Below, piece by piece: positions 17,306-26,787 of a stretch of 64,000 nucleotides of DNA. The DNA comes from Pseudoselenomonas ruminantium (GTDB lineage: Bacteria; Bacillota; Negativicutes; Selenomonadales; Selenomonadaceae), in NCBI RefSeq assembly GCF_900113715.1, contig NZ_FOQK01000004.1, positions 102,439-166,438 on the forward strand, in the 5' to 3' direction. The number at the start of each line of letters is the position of its first letter. The first letter of the stretch is position 1. Position numbers and translations under genes: made by a program. The notes beneath the pieces are model-generated. The model worked only from the letters and a program-made list of their open reading frames with translations, was not told the origin of the DNA and did no database searches.

Positions 17306-17950
17306 ATGGATAAGCTGTTCGATACTTTCCTGCTCATGCTCGAAGGTTCAGAGATTACGCTGGAAATTTTCTTCATCACATTGATCATTGCCTTGCCGCT
17401 CGGTATGCTGGCGGCTTTGGGACGGCTCTCAAGCCTCAGGCTGCTCAGCCGTTTCATCGAATTCTATATCTGGATCATGCGTGGTACGCCGCTGATGCTG
17501 CAGCTGCTGTTTGTCTATTTCGCCCTGCCGATGGTCGGCGTACGCCTGCCGGATATTGCGGCGGCACTCCTGGCATTCACTCTCAACTATGCCGCGTACT
17601 TTGCTGAGATCTTCCGTGCGGGCATCCAGTCGGTGCCGAAGGGGCAGTATGAGGCAGCCCGCACGCTGGGCATGAGCTATCCGCAGACGATGCGGCGCAT
17701 CATCCTGCCACAGGTCTTCCGCATGGTATTGCCGCCGGTCAGCAACGAGACCATCAATCTCGTCAAGGATACGTCGCTGGTGTATATCCTGGCCATGAAT
17801 GATCTGCTGCGCGTAGCGCGCACGATCGTGCAGCGTGAGTTCGATATGACGCCGTTCTTGATCGCAGCGGTTTTCTATCTGGCGATGACGTTTGTTCTGA
17901 CTTGGGGCTTCAAGAGACTGGAGGCATATTATGGCAAATATGACAGATAA
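17306..17950 (+). CDS. Amino acid ABC transporter permease
   Basis: A 214-residue His/Glu/Gln-type permease with about five membrane helices and the EAA loop [21 protein letters not shown] near residues 115-135, which docks the ATPase. It starts with ATG after AAAGGAG. It overlaps the ATPase gene by 20 bp. The N-terminal [15 protein letters not shown] block is characteristic of polar amino acid permeases. As only one permease gene is present, it presumably forms a homodimer. Confidence 0.93.
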   Translation: MDKLFDTFLLMLEGSEITLEIFFITLIIALPLGMLAALGRLSSLRLLSRFIEFYIWIMRGTPLMLQLLFVYFALPMVGVRLPDIAAALLAFTLNYAAYFAEIFRAGIQSVPKGQYEAARTLGMSYPQTMRRIILPQVFRMVLPPVSNETINLVKDTSLVYILAMNDLLRVARTIVQREFDMTPFLIAAVFYLAMTFVLTWGFKRLEAYYGKYDR

Positions 17951-18713
17951 GCAGGAAGTCATGCTGCGCATGCATGACATCCATAAGGCCTTTGGCGATA
18001 ATGAAGTGCTCAAGGGCATCGACATCGAGGTATGCCGCGGCGAGGTGCTCGCCATCATCGGACCATCGGGCTCGGGAAAGAGCACGCTCCTGCGCTGCAT
18101 CAACAAGCTGGAGACGATCGACAGCGGCTCGATCGAGATCAAGGGCGAGTTCCTCGCCGTCACTGATGGCGATGGCAAAGCCGAGTATGTGGAGACGAAG
18201 AAAGAGCGTCAGCTGCTGGCGAGCACGGGCATGGTGTTCCAGCAGTTCAATCTGTTCCCGCATATGACGGTCATGGAGAATCTCCTTGAGGCGCCGATGC
18301 AGGTCAAGGGCCTCAAGCGTGAGGAGGTTGAGCCGTATGCCCGCCAGCTGCTGGCCAAGGTCGGCCTGTCGGACCGGGCTGATTACTATCCATCGCAGCT
18401 GTCGGGCGGTCAGCAGCAGCGTGTGGCCATTGCGCGTGCGCTCTGCATGAAGCCGGATATCATGCTGTTTGATGAGCCGACTTCGGCTCTCGACCCGGAG
18501 CTTACCGGTGAGGTGCTCAAGACGATGCGTGAACTGGCAGAGGAGCATATGACGATGGTAGTCGTCACCCATGAGATGGCCTTTGCCCGTGAGGCTGCCA
18601 GTCAGGTCATTTTCATGGCTGATGGCAATATCGTCGAGCAGGGCGAGCCAGAAACCTTTTTCAGCCAGCCGCGCGAGGAGCGCACGCAGGCATTTCTGCA
18701 GAATATGCTTTGA
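17931..18713 (+). CDS. Amino acid ABC transporter ATP-binding protein
   Basis: A 260-residue GlnQ/HisP-type ATPase with Walker [11 protein letters not shown]-loop [14 protein letters not shown], signature LSGGQQQR, Walker [15 protein letters not shown] and H-switch VTHEM. It starts within the permease gene, preceded by GGAGG, and completes the importer of binding protein, permease and ATPase. A slightly expanded region around residues 65-85 ([19 protein letters not shown]) lies between Walker A and the Q-loop, as in several polar amino acid ATPases. Confidence 0.95.
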   Translation: MANMTDKQEVMLRMHDIHKAFGDNEVLKGIDIEVCRGEVLAIIGPSGSGKSTLLRCINKLETIDSGSIEIKGEFLAVTDGDGKAEYVETKKERQLLASTGMVFQQFNLFPHMTVMENLLEAPMQVKGLKREEVEPYARQLLAKVGLSDRADYYPSQLSGGQQQRVAIARALCMKPDIMLFDEPTSALDPELTGEVLKTMRELAEEHMTMVVVTHEMAFAREAASQVIFMADGNIVEQGEPETFFSQPREERTQAFLQNML

Positions 18714-18731
18714 TTGGGCAGCAATCGTCAG

Positions 18732-18761
18732 AGAACTGTGGGGGACCGCAGTTCTTTTTTT
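18732..18761 (+). terminator. Terminator after amino acid importer
   Basis: AGAACTGTGG and CCGCAGTTCT form a 10-bp stem (one G-U pair) with a GGGA loop, followed by a run of seven T. Confidence 0.88.
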
Positions 18762-18870
18762 ATGGAATTTCTAATCCAATCGCCACGCAAGTCTTAGGAT
18801 TCTCTTGCCAAGCCGTAGTACGATAGATAGGTAGATACTGGCAGTCTGCTGTTTTTCGTACATAAGTTTC

Positions 18871-18899
18871 TTGATTTTTGTCAAGAGAAATACGATAAT
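18871..18899 (+). promoter_or_regulatory. Probable promoter of the AMIN amidase gene
   Basis: TTGATT (18871-18876), a 17-bp spacer and GATAAT (18894-18899) lie 30 bp before the amidase start. Confidence 0.5.
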
Positions 18900-18929
18900 G
18901 AAGTATATGTGCCTGGATGGGAGGAGCCT

Positions 18930-20129
18930 ATGGATATGAGACGAATGCTTATTCGTTTGTGTTTTATTGCATTATATATGATGGTATCTGCGCTGCCGGC
19001 TGCGGCGGCCGATTCGGATTTTGGCCAGCGGGTGAATGGGCTGGCTGAGGTGAAGGCCGTGCGGGTCAGCACCGATTCGGACCGGACGCGCATCGTGGTC
19101 GATGCGGACAAAGCCGTCAGTGTCAAGAAGATGGTCCTTTCCAATCCGGATCGCGTGGTGGTGGATATCCCCAAGGCCTGGCTTTCGCCGAAGGTAAAGA
19201 AGGATAACAACATCGGCAGCCGCTTTGTCGGCAAGGTACGCTTGGCCCAGTTCGATAAGCAGACGGTACGCATCGTAGTCGAGACCAAGGTGGGGAAGAA
19301 CAATTACAAGGTGTTCACCCTCAAGGGGGGGACAGTGCCCGGACGGGTGGTCATGGATTTTGGCAATCTGAGCCCGGATTCCTTGCAGGCGAAGATCGAC
19401 CTGCCGGGAACGACGAAGCCGAAACCGCAGCCAGCGGAACAGCCGGCCAAGCCTGCTCCTGAAGTGAAACCGGCACCGCAGCCGAAGGAAGAGGAGAAAG
19501 CCCCGGAAAAGCCGGCTGAGGACAAAGACGATGAACTGGCGGGCATCACGGGGCTCAAGGGGCGCAAGATCACCATCGATCCTGGCCATGGTGGCAGTGA
19601 CTCGGGGGCTATCGGCCCGACGGGGGTCATGGAGAAGAGCGTGACCCTGCGCGTGGCCCAGGAGCTCAAGCGGCTGCTCGTAGCGGAGGGGGCAACGGTC
19701 TATATGACGCGTGACCGCGATACGGAAGTATCACCGAAAGGCTCTAAGGCTACGGATATCGAGGAGCTGCAGGCGCGCTGCGATATACCGAACAAGAACG
19801 GCTCGGATATCTTCGTGTCCATCCATATGGACTCGTTCTCGAATGGTGCTGCCAAGGGAACAACGGGGTATTATTACTCGCTGGGTTCGAAGCGTTCCCG
19901 TGAGCTGGCCGATAAGATCCGGTCGGGGGTCATCGATCAGATCGGTACCCAGAGCCGTGGCACGCAGAGCTGCAATTTCTATGTCGTGAAGCATACGGAC
20001 ATGCCGGCAACACTCGTTGAGGTGGCCTTCATCTCCAACAAGAGCGAAGAGCAGCTGATGAACAGTGAAGAGGGCATCAAGAAGGCAGCGCAGGGAATCG
20101 CCGATGGCATCGCTGACTTCTTCGGTTGA
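18930..20129 (+). CDS. N-acetylmuramoyl-L-alanine amidase with AMIN domain
   Basis: A 399-residue periplasmic amidase (AmiC type). It has a signal peptide ending ALPAAAA, an AMIN domain (about residues 35-130) that localises such enzymes, a Pro/Lys/Glu linker (about 145-200) and a zinc Amidase_3 domain. Zinc-site motifs are IDPGHGGSDSG, MEKSVTLRVA and VSIHMDSF, with the catalytic Glu in TLVEVAFISN near the end. GGGAGG precedes ATG 18930 by 5 bp; ATG 18936 is an alternative. The enzyme cleaves the stem peptide from MurNAc and would be a natural target of FtsEX/EnvC signalling, though the genes are not adjacent. Confidence 0.93.
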   Translation: MDMRRMLIRLCFIALYMMVSALPAAAADSDFGQRVNGLAEVKAVRVSTDSDRTRIVVDADKAVSVKKMVLSNPDRVVVDIPKAWLSPKVKKDNNIGSRFVGKVRLAQFDKQTVRIVVETKVGKNNYKVFTLKGGTVPGRVVMDFGNLSPDSLQAKIDLPGTTKPKPQPAEQPAKPAPEVKPAPQPKEEEKAPEKPAEDKDDELAGITGLKGRKITIDPGHGGSDSGAIGPTGVMEKSVTLRVAQELKRLLVAEGATVYMTRDRDTEVSPKGSKATDIEELQARCDIPNKNGSDIFVSIHMDSFSNGAAKGTTGYYYSLGSKRSRELADKIRSGVIDQIGTQSRGTQSCNFYVVKHTDMPATLVEVAFISNKSEEQLMNSEEGIKKAAQGIADGIADFFG

Positions 20130-20187
20130 GGAGGTTGCACAGATTCATTGGATGACAGTAGGGAAAGAGAGGATTTGACATTATATA

Positions 20188-21387
20188 ATGGAAGAGAAAA
20201 CGGAAATCGAGCAGAATAACGAGACGCTGGAAGAAATGGTGAAGGCGGATATGGAAGAGCGCCGCAAGGCTCTGTTCCGCCACAAGCTGCCGGCCAAGCT
20301 GGAGCTTTTGCCGATGCTCGAAGCTATGACGAAGGCAGAGCTGGACGACATCCGCTACAACCTCAATGTGACGGGGGTGAGCTCGCTCAAGAAGGCTGAG
20401 CTTGCTGAGCGGCTGGCAGGCGAGATTTTGAAGTTTGCCCAGCGCTGGTTACCCTCGATCCTCGAAGAGGAGTATGAGTGCTTCCAGCATCTTATCGCCC
20501 ATGATGGCCTGACGACGGAATTCCGCGCTGACGATGTGCGGCTGGATTATCTGCGCGGACTGGGTCTCGTTTCCTGCGGCAAGCAGGAGGACAAATTGGC
20601 TTGGTATATGCCGAAGGAAGTACAGGCTGAGTTCAAGAAGCTCGACTCGGGGGCCTTTCGCAGTCTGGCAGAACTCAATACGGAAGTCACGCGTCTGGCT
20701 TCGGGCTGCTTGTTCTACTATGGCTATATGAACTACGACCAGCTCTATGCCCAGGTTTCGGCGTATCTGGAGGAGGCACAGCGCGAGCAGCTGTCGTTCA
20801 TGGACTTTGTCGGTGTCATGCTCAATGCTTCGTGCTGGCAGAATACGCTCGTGGCACTGCCGCAGGGCGCCAAATACTACACGCTGATCGATGAGAACAA
20901 GCTCGAAGACGAGCAGCGCAAGCATGGCAGCCTGCCGTTTGCCACGCTGAGCTACAGCCAGGTCTATGATGCTGGTACGGAAAGCTATATCGATGCGACC
21001 ATCGCGTATAAGGATCTGGCGCAGTTCTTCATGCGTGAGCATGGCTGTGATGTGCTCAAGGCGGCCGATATTGTCGGCGAGATCCTCATCCTGCTGCAGA
21101 ACGGCGGCAATATGGAAGAAGCTGTGGACTATCTGACGGAGCTGGGATTCATGAAGGATGACCGCAAGGCCGAAGCCATCGTGCCGCTCTTGATCGCCTA
21201 TAACAATTCGACGCATCTCTGGCCGCTCAAGGGCCATACGCCGGAACAGCTCATGGCAGCTGCCGGACAGGGCAAGATCATCCCCTTCGAGGAGGTCCGC
21301 CGCCGCAAGGTCGGGCGCAATGAGCCATGCCCTTGTGGCAGTGGCAAGAAGTACAAGAATTGCTGCCTGCATAAGGATGAGAATTAA
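20188..21387 (+). CDS. SEC-C motif protein of unknown function
   Basis: A 399-residue cytoplasmic protein. Its C-terminus has the SEC-C zinc motif GRNEPCPCGSGKKYKNCC, the same metal-binding tail that ends SecA. Residues about 45-80 (MTKAELDDIRYNLNVTGVSSLKKAELAERL) resemble a SAP/Rho-N-like helical element. The middle is helical and unrecognised. The stop overlaps the MATE start (TAATG). SEC-C domains bind zinc and can mediate contacts with SecB or ribosomes, but no function is proven for stand-alone proteins of this shape. The ribosome binding site is weak (GAGAGG about 13 bp upstream), so the start is less certain. Confidence 0.75.
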   Translation: MEEKTEIEQNNETLEEMVKADMEERRKALFRHKLPAKLELLPMLEAMTKAELDDIRYNLNVTGVSSLKKAELAERLAGEILKFAQRWLPSILEEEYECFQHLIAHDGLTTEFRADDVRLDYLRGLGLVSCGKQEDKLAWYMPKEVQAEFKKLDSGAFRSLAELNTEVTRLASGCLFYYGYMNYDQLYAQVSAYLEEAQREQLSFMDFVGVMLNASCWQNTLVALPQGAKYYTLIDENKLEDEQRKHGSLPFATLSYSQVYDAGTESYIDATIAYKDLAQFFMREHGCDVLKAADIVGEILILLQNGGNMEEAVDYLTELGFMKDDRKAEAIVPLLIAYNNSTHLWPLKGHTPEQLMAAAGQGKIIPFEEVRRRKVGRNEPCPCGSGKKYKNCCLHKDEN

Positions 21388-22730
21388 TGAAAAAGACTAT
21401 TGGCTATAAACAAAAAGCACGGCAGTTCTTTGCCGTGCTGCTGCCAATCTTCATCACCCAGCTGTCGCTTATGGCAACTGGGTTTTTCAATACGGTCATG
21501 GCTGGGCACATCAGCCAGCAGGATTTGGCAGGTGTCGCTGTGGGCGTCAATCTGTTCCTGCCATTTTTCGGAGCGTTTCTCGGAATCATTTCGGGATTGA
21601 CGCCGACCATTTCGCAGCTCTATGGAGCGGGCAAGCGGGAGAAGATTGGCTTTATCGTAAAACAGGGGTTTTATTGGGCACTGACACTTGCGGTGTTATT
21701 TATTGGCGCAGGCTGGCTCTTGGTGCCGTATATCTTGCCGCTGCTGGCGTTGGAGCCGCGGGTGGAATACATCACGCAGCATTATCTGATGGCGGTATCG
21801 GCAGGCATTGTACCGATTTTCCTGGCGGCGGTGTTGCGCAACTTCATCGATGCCCATGGGCGCACGCGGCTTACGATGCTTATCACGATGACGACAGTGC
21901 CCGTGAATATCGCGCTCAACTATGTATTCATGTACGGTCATTTTGGTCTGCCAGCCTTTGGTGGCATTGGCGCGGGCGTCGGCTCCGCTATTGCCTTTAC
22001 GCTGAACCTGCTGCTGAATGTCCTGGCGGTCACGCACTGCGAGCCCTTCCAAAGCTATCATGTCTTCCGTTCATTGCCACGGCCGGACTTTGCCGAGTGG
22101 CGCAAGCAGCTCGGTGTGGGCATACCGATTGGCAGCACCATGTTCTGTGAGCAGAGCATCTTTGGTGCGGTGGGCCTATTTATGACGGCCTATGGCACGG
22201 TCATCGTTGCCGCTCATCAGGCAGCAATGAATTTCACGACTATCGTCTACATGATTCCGCTGGCAGTCAGCATGACGCTGACGATTCTCGTTGGCTATGA
22301 GGTCGGGGCTAAGCGCTACGCAGATGCACAGCAGTATATCCGCCTGAGCCGCGTGCTGACGATGCTCTTCGTGGGAACGCTGGCCCTTGTCCTGACCCAG
22401 TTCAAAAGTGAGATCGCATCGCTCTACACATCGAGTGCCGAGGTGCAGCCCATCCTGGCTGGCTTTCTTGTCTATGCGGTGTTCATGCAGGTTTCAGACA
22501 GTATCAATGCACCGCTGCAGGGGGCCTTGCGCGGCTATAAGGATGTGCATGTGACGTTTTTGCTTGCGGTGCTCTCCTTTTGGGTTATCGGCCTGCCGCT
22601 GGGCTGGGGGCTGGCCAACTATACGTCCTGGGGTCCTTATGGTTATTGGCTGGGACTGATTGGAGGTATCCTTGCCGGTGCGGTATTGCTGGTACTGCGG
22701 CTCCGGCAGGTACAGGCGCGGCTGGGCTGA
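21387..22730 (+). CDS. MATE family efflux transporter
   Basis: A 447-residue membrane protein with about 12 helices in two related halves, as in MATE multidrug or metabolite antiporters driven by Na+ or H+. The N-terminal PIFITQLSLMATGFFNTVMAGH and the FLGIISGLTPTISQLYGAGKR segments are typical of the family. It overlaps the SEC-C gene by one base and ends 7 bp before the promoter of the cobalamin riboswitch transcript. The substrate cannot be inferred. Confidence 0.92.
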   Translation: MKKTIGYKQKARQFFAVLLPIFITQLSLMATGFFNTVMAGHISQQDLAGVAVGVNLFLPFFGAFLGIISGLTPTISQLYGAGKREKIGFIVKQGFYWALTLAVLFIGAGWLLVPYILPLLALEPRVEYITQHYLMAVSAGIVPIFLAAVLRNFIDAHGRTRLTMLITMTTVPVNIALNYVFMYGHFGLPAFGGIGAGVGSAIAFTLNLLLNVLAVTHCEPFQSYHVFRSLPRPDFAEWRKQLGVGIPIGSTMFCEQSIFGAVGLFMTAYGTVIVAAHQAAMNFTTIVYMIPLAVSMTLTILVGYEVGAKRYADAQQYIRLSRVLTMLFVGTLALVLTQFKSEIASLYTSSAEVQPILAGFLVYAVFMQVSDSINAPLQGALRGYKDVHVTFLLAVLSFWVIGLPLGWGLANYTSWGPYGYWLGLIGGILAGAVLLVLRLRQVQARLG

Positions 22731-22736
22731 TGGGTG

Positions 22737-22765
22737 TTGACAATAAATATCTATAATGCTATGAT
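22737..22765 (+). promoter_or_regulatory. Promoter of the riboswitch-controlled uptake operon
   Basis: TTGACA (22737-22742), a 17-bp spacer and TATGAT (22760-22765) lie about 50 bp before the riboswitch aptamer. Confidence 0.8.
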
Positions 22766-22816
22766 GACAAAGTATTATTGTTGTCAGCCGATGATGATAT
22801 AGCCAATTTCAAATCA

Positions 22817-22977
22817 AGGATCAGGTGTCGGGAGACTTAATAGAGAAACCGGTAGATGCCGGTGCGGTCACGCCACTGTAACAGGGAGCTGTCCTGCAAG
22901 TATGTCACTAAGGCGAAAGCCTTGGGAAGGCGCGGGATGGCGAGGAACTGGAGCCAGGAGAACTGCCTGATTGACAA
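22817..22977 (+). ncRNA. Cobalamin (B12) riboswitch aptamer
   Basis: The region contains the conserved B12-aptamer landmarks in order: a CAGGTG-type opening, ACCGGT...GCCGGTGCGGT, the GCCACTGTAAC core, GGGAAGGCG and the B12 box GAGCCAGGAGAACTGCC. Adenosylcobalamin-type aptamers of this form switch off downstream B12 transport or synthesis genes. About 85 bases downstream lies an intrinsic terminator just before the first gene, so control is probably by transcription attenuation. Confidence 0.92.
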
Positions 22978-23060
22978 TCACCGTTAGACCTGCGAGCGAT
23001 GGGGAGGGGATTAGCAGTGGGATTCTGTTGCAGTGTAGTTTTGGTATACAGTTTTTAGCG

Positions 23061-23088
23061 GCCTTCTCCTTTGGGAGAAGGCTTTTTG
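23061..23088 (+). terminator. Riboswitch expression-platform terminator
   Basis: A perfect 9-bp stem, GCCTTCTCC / GGAGAAGGC, with a TTTG loop and a run of five T, sits between the B12 aptamer and the first gene. G-rich sequence upstream (GGGGAGGGG near 23000) could pair with the left arm as an antiterminator (inference). Confidence 0.85.
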
Positions 23089-23112
23089 TGTGCAGGAAAA
23101 GGAGTGGAATGT

Positions 23113-24102
23113 GTGCGCAAGTGTTGGAAGATATGGTGCCTGGCTGGCTTGCTGGCCATCTTGCTGTCACTTACCGGCTGTGGGCCCAAGACTGGACAAC
23201 AGGCAGCGGGTGGCTATGTGGTCACGGATATACAGGGAACGCAGGTGAGCATTCCCCATAAACCGCAGCGGATACTCACGTTGTCGATGAGCACGGATGA
23301 GGTTGTGCTGGGGTTGGTGAAACCCGAGCGGATGGCCGGTGTCAATGCGATGCTTGATGATCCTGTGAGTTCTAATGTGGTGGAGCTTGGGCGGCAGGTC
23401 GCGACGAAGGTCCGCAATCCGTCCGTGGAGGAAATCGCTGCGATGCAGCCGGATCTGGTCATCGTACCGGATTGGGGCGATATTTCCCGTGTGCAATCCC
23501 TGCGAGATCTGGGAATCCCTGTGGTGGTCTGCAAGGGTGCCAAGAATCTGCAGGAGATACGGGAGACGGTGGAGCTCATCGCTGCGGCCGTCGGCGAGCC
23601 GCAGCGCGGAACGATATTGCTGCAGAAAATGGACGAAAAGCTGGCCTGGATCGAGCAGCGCCTGCCGCAGCTGCCAGAGCAGCAGCGTCCCTCCGTGGTG
23701 CTGATTTCGCTGATGAAGACCTATGGCGGCCGTGGCTGCAGTTTTGATGAGGCCTGCCACTATGCGGGAGTGGTCAATGGCATGGCGGCTGCTGGCATCG
23801 AAGATGGGCAGGCGATGAGCAAGGAAAAACTGGTAGCTATCAATCCCGATGTCCTGTTCCTGCCCACGTATAACGATCATGGGCAATATGACATCGGCAA
23901 ATTCCGGATGGAGTATCTTAGCGATCCGTCTTTGCAGGGACTGAAGGCGGTCCAACAGGGAAACCTGCGCGAACCGTTTGAAGGATATATATATAATTGT
24001 TCACAGGATTTCGTGCTGGGTGTGCAGGAAATCGCTTATCGTGTGTATGGTGATGCTTTTGCGCAGGGAACGCAGGAACATTTATCAGCTGTAGATGAAT
24101 GA
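23113..24102 (+). CDS. BtuF-like ABC transporter substrate-binding lipoprotein
   Basis: A 329-residue cluster A-II binding protein (BtuF/FhuD/FepB fold). It has a lipoprotein signal with LLSLTGC and the usual opening IPHKPQRILTLSMSTDEVVLGL, and the second lobe contains NPDVLFLPTYND. The GTG at 23113 lies 8 bp after AAGGAG; in-frame starts further upstream fall inside the riboswitch terminator and are rejected. It is the first gene under the B12 riboswitch, so a corrinoid is the likely ligand. The next gene begins 16 bp after the stop. Confidence 0.88.
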   Translation: MRKCWKIWCLAGLLAILLSLTGCGPKTGQQAAGGYVVTDIQGTQVSIPHKPQRILTLSMSTDEVVLGLVKPERMAGVNAMLDDPVSSNVVELGRQVATKVRNPSVEEIAAMQPDLVIVPDWGDISRVQSLRDLGIPVVVCKGAKNLQEIRETVELIAAAVGEPQRGTILLQKMDEKLAWIEQRLPQLPEQQRPSVVLISLMKTYGGRGCSFDEACHYAGVVNGMAAAGIEDGQAMSKEKLVAINPDVLFLPTYNDHGQYDIGKFRMEYLSDPSLQGLKAVQQGNLREPFEGYIYNCSQDFVLGVQEIAYRVYGDAFAQGTQEHLSAVDE

Positions 24103-24118
24103 CAGGAGGAGTCAGAGC

Positions 24119-25960
24119 ATGAAGGAAAGATTGACGTGTCAGGTATTGGCTGCCTTAGCCATGAGTACGTTGTGCTTTGGTACGGAGGTATGTGCGGCCG
24201 GGGAAGTGACCGGGGATCTCGGCGATGTGGTGGTCACGGCGGAGAGGATTCCGTCCTCGCGGATGAGCACACCGGCAGATGTGACGGTGATCACTGAGGA
24301 GCAGATCGCGGCCAATCACTATCAGAACGTCGGCGAGGCGCTGGCACAAGTCAGTGGCGTAGTGGTCACCAATGGCAATTCCAATGGTGATTCTGTAGTG
24401 GTCATCAACGGCGATGAGCGTGTCGTTGTCCTGCTGGACGGTCAGCGGCTGAACAATGACCAAGGCTCCATGACCCGGGCCAGCGTCAATCTGGGAATGC
24501 TGCCTTCGATGAAGAATATCCAGCGCATCGAGGTGGTCAAAGGCGCTGGCTCGGCGCTTTATGGCAGTGATGCCGTGGGGGGTGTGGTCAACATCATTAC
24601 GCGCCGTGGCAACAAAGCCGAGACTACGGTGGATATCAGTACAGGGACAGGGCGGACGCATGAGTATGAACTGACCAACCAAGGCGCGCAGGATTCCTGG
24701 TCGTGGTTTGTCACGGCTGGCTTGCAGAGGCGCAGCTATTTCAACTACAAAGGGGATGGCGATGACAGTAAGCGCATGGAAAACAGCGATTATCGCAAGA
24801 GCAGTTTCTCCTTGCGGCTGGATAAGCAGCTGTCGAAGGATGATTCGCTGCAGCTTAATTTTGAGCATCGGCTCAGCGATAGCGGCATCATCCGCAAGAC
24901 GATGCGCCAGGAGCACAATTACAATAACGTAGCAGTGACCTGGCATTTCAAGGAGCAGCAGGCAACACCGGGATTCCTGCGGTATTTCAACAACTACAAG
25001 GGAACGGATTATCAGGGCAAGTTCGATACGCGCATGCAAGGTATCGATTATCAGAATGGTTGGAAATTGGGGAAGAACAATAAGTTGATCGTAGGTGCGG
25101 AATGGCATCAGAGTAATTCCAGCAATCTGCAGTCGGGATATGTGGATAAGCAAATCACGACACAGGCTATGTATTTGCAAGATACAATCCGTTTAGATAA
25201 TAAATGGTTCTTCGTACCAGGGGTGCGCGTCGACCATCATGATTCCTTTGGCACGCATTGGACACCTAAAGCCGCATTAAACTATCGGGCCGATAAGCAT
25301 ACGAAAATCTATGGTTCTTGGGGCCGGGTATTCAAGGCGCCGACGGCTGATGATATGTTCTATACGGATGCATGGATGCGCGGAAATCCGAATTTGAAAC
25401 CAGAGGCTGGTCATGTAGAGACGCTGGGGGTAAGCCATGATTTCGGCAAGAAAGCCAGTGTGGACGTCAGCTATTTCTGGAGTGAACTTCACGATGCTAT
25501 CAAATGGGTGTATGATCCAGCAACCATGCTGACGAATGCGACCAATGTATCGAAGGAGGAAAAACAGGGAATCCAGATTTCGTTCACAGGCCGGCCGTCG
25601 GATAAATGGTCGTATGATCTGGGCTATTCGTATATCGACAGCAAGATCGATGATGCCAAGGTACTGTATTACCAGCCGAATGGCTATCGCCTGGGACTGC
25701 ATTATCATTGCAATCGCTGGCAGGCTAATCTGCTGGGGCGGATGGGCAGTGGCCTCGATGAGGGGCTTTATGGCTGCAAGCATTATGCAATCTGGGATTT
25801 CAACACGACTTATGCTGCGGCCAAGAATATCCGCGTGTATTTCAAGGTCAATAACTTGACGAATCAGGTTTATTACCTTTACCCGAAATCGGCTTATACG
25901 GGGGCATATTATCCGCTGCAGGGGCGTTCCTTCCAGCTGGGTGTAACGGTATCGTTCTGA
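24119..25960 (+). CDS. TonB-dependent outer membrane receptor (BtuB-like)
   Basis: A 613-residue outer membrane receptor with a signal peptide ending near EVCAAG, the plug domain starting DVVVTAERIPSS and containing VLLDGQRLNND and RIEVVKGAGSALYGSDAVGGVVNI, and a beta-barrel ending in a terminal Phe (QLGVTVSF), as needed for barrel insertion. The ATG at 24119 is 9 bp after AGGAGG. The size and plug resemble BtuB, and the B12 riboswitch upstream points to corrinoid uptake across the outer membrane. It overlaps the ATPase gene by one base. Confidence 0.93.
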   Translation: MKERLTCQVLAALAMSTLCFGTEVCAAGEVTGDLGDVVVTAERIPSSRMSTPADVTVITEEQIAANHYQNVGEALAQVSGVVVTNGNSNGDSVVVINGDERVVVLLDGQRLNNDQGSMTRASVNLGMLPSMKNIQRIEVVKGAGSALYGSDAVGGVVNIITRRGNKAETTVDISTGTGRTHEYELTNQGAQDSWSWFVTAGLQRRSYFNYKGDGDDSKRMENSDYRKSSFSLRLDKQLSKDDSLQLNFEHRLSDSGIIRKTMRQEHNYNNVAVTWHFKEQQATPGFLRYFNNYKGTDYQGKFDTRMQGIDYQNGWKLGKNNKLIVGAEWHQSNSSNLQSGYVDKQITTQAMYLQDTIRLDNKWFFVPGVRVDHHDSFGTHWTPKAALNYRADKHTKIYGSWGRVFKAPTADDMFYTDAWMRGNPNLKPEAGHVETLGVSHDFGKKASVDVSYFWSELHDAIKWVYDPATMLTNATNVSKEEKQGIQISFTGRPSDKWSYDLGYSYIDSKIDDAKVLYYQPNGYRLGLHYHCNRWQANLLGRMGSGLDEGLYGCKHYAIWDFNTTYAAAKNIRVYFKVNNLTNQVYYLYPKSAYTGAYYPLQGRSFQLGVTVSF

Positions 25961-26787
25961 TGGAACAGTGCTTGTTGATGGTACGGAAGCTGCAGGCGGG
26001 GTATGATCGGCGGCAGGTCTTGCAGGATATTTCCTTTGCCATGGGCAGTGGGGAATTGGTGGGGCTCATCGGCCCTAACGGAGCGGGGAAAAGCACTTTG
26101 CTGAAGGCAATCCGCGGCTTGATGCCTGCGGAAGGGGAAGTTTGTATCGCTGGCCGGCAGCTGGGGGATTATGGACCACAGGAACTTGCCAGGACAATGG
26201 CATATCTTCCGCAGCAAAGCAAGGTGCCATTTGCCTTTACCGTGGAGCAGGTGGTGCTTATGGGACGGTCCCCGTATCTTCGCTGGTGGCAGCGGGAAAG
26301 CGGGAGGGACCGGCAGATCGCTGCCGCTTGCATGGACTATATGGCCGTACGCGGCTTGGCTGCCATGCCCTTGAATTCCTTGTCTGGCGGCCAGCGCCAG
26401 CGGGTGTTGCTGGCTAAAGTTTTGGCGCAGCAGACACCGCTTCTGTTGCTGGACGAACCGGCCAGCGGACTGGATCTCTTCTATCAGGAGGAGCTGTTCC
26501 GGTTTTGCCGTGACATATGTGCGGCGGGCAGGTCAGTTCTGCTGGTGGTACATGATCTGTCCTTGGCAGCCCGCTTCTGCTCGCGGCTGCTGCTATTGGG
26601 AAAGGGGCAGTTGCTGGCTGATGGCGTCCCGGCGGAGGTGTTGACGGCAGAGCGGCTGAGCGAGGCCTATGGTGTGCCAGTGCAGGTCGGTTTCCATCCG
26701 GTTACAGGACATGCGGATATCTACACCGAAAGAAAAGGAAGAAGGCAGGGAATACTGCCGGGGCAAGGGGAGGCAGAGACGCAGTGA
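25960..26787 (+). CDS. ABC transporter ATP-binding protein (BtuD/FecE type)
   Basis: A 275-residue ATPase with Walker A GPNGAGKST, Q-loop YLPQQSKV, signature LSGGQRQR, Walker B LLLLDEPASGLD and H-switch VVHDLS. The sequence LQAGYDRRQVLQDISFAMGSGE is typical of ATPases for siderophore, haem and B12 import. It starts in the TGATG overlap with the receptor gene and overlaps the permease gene by 4 bp (GTGA). The last 20 residues are charged and not part of the ABC fold. Confidence 0.92.
   Translation: MEQCLLMVRKLQAGYDRRQVLQDISFAMGSGELVGLIGPNGAGKSTLLKAIRGLMPAEGEVCIAGRQLGDYGPQELARTMAYLPQQSKVPFAFTVEQVVLMGRSPYLRWWQRESGRDRQIAAACMDYMAVRGLAAMPLNSLSGGQRQRVLLAKVLAQQTPLLLLDEPASGLDLFYQEELFRFCRDICAAGRSVLLVVHDLSLAARFCSRLLLLGKGQLLADGVPAEVLTAERLSEAYGVPVQVGFHPVTGHADIYTERKGRRQGILPGQGEAETQ

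Noticed and set aside
20175..20188. TTGACA followed by TATAAT just before the SEC-C gene
   Set aside because: The two hexamers are only a few bases apart and the second overlaps the start codon, so they cannot form a promoter.
23071..23112. Start of the BtuF-like gene within the riboswitch terminator
   Set aside because: The frame is open by chance through the terminator; the GTG at 23113 has the Shine-Dalgarno and a normal signal peptide.
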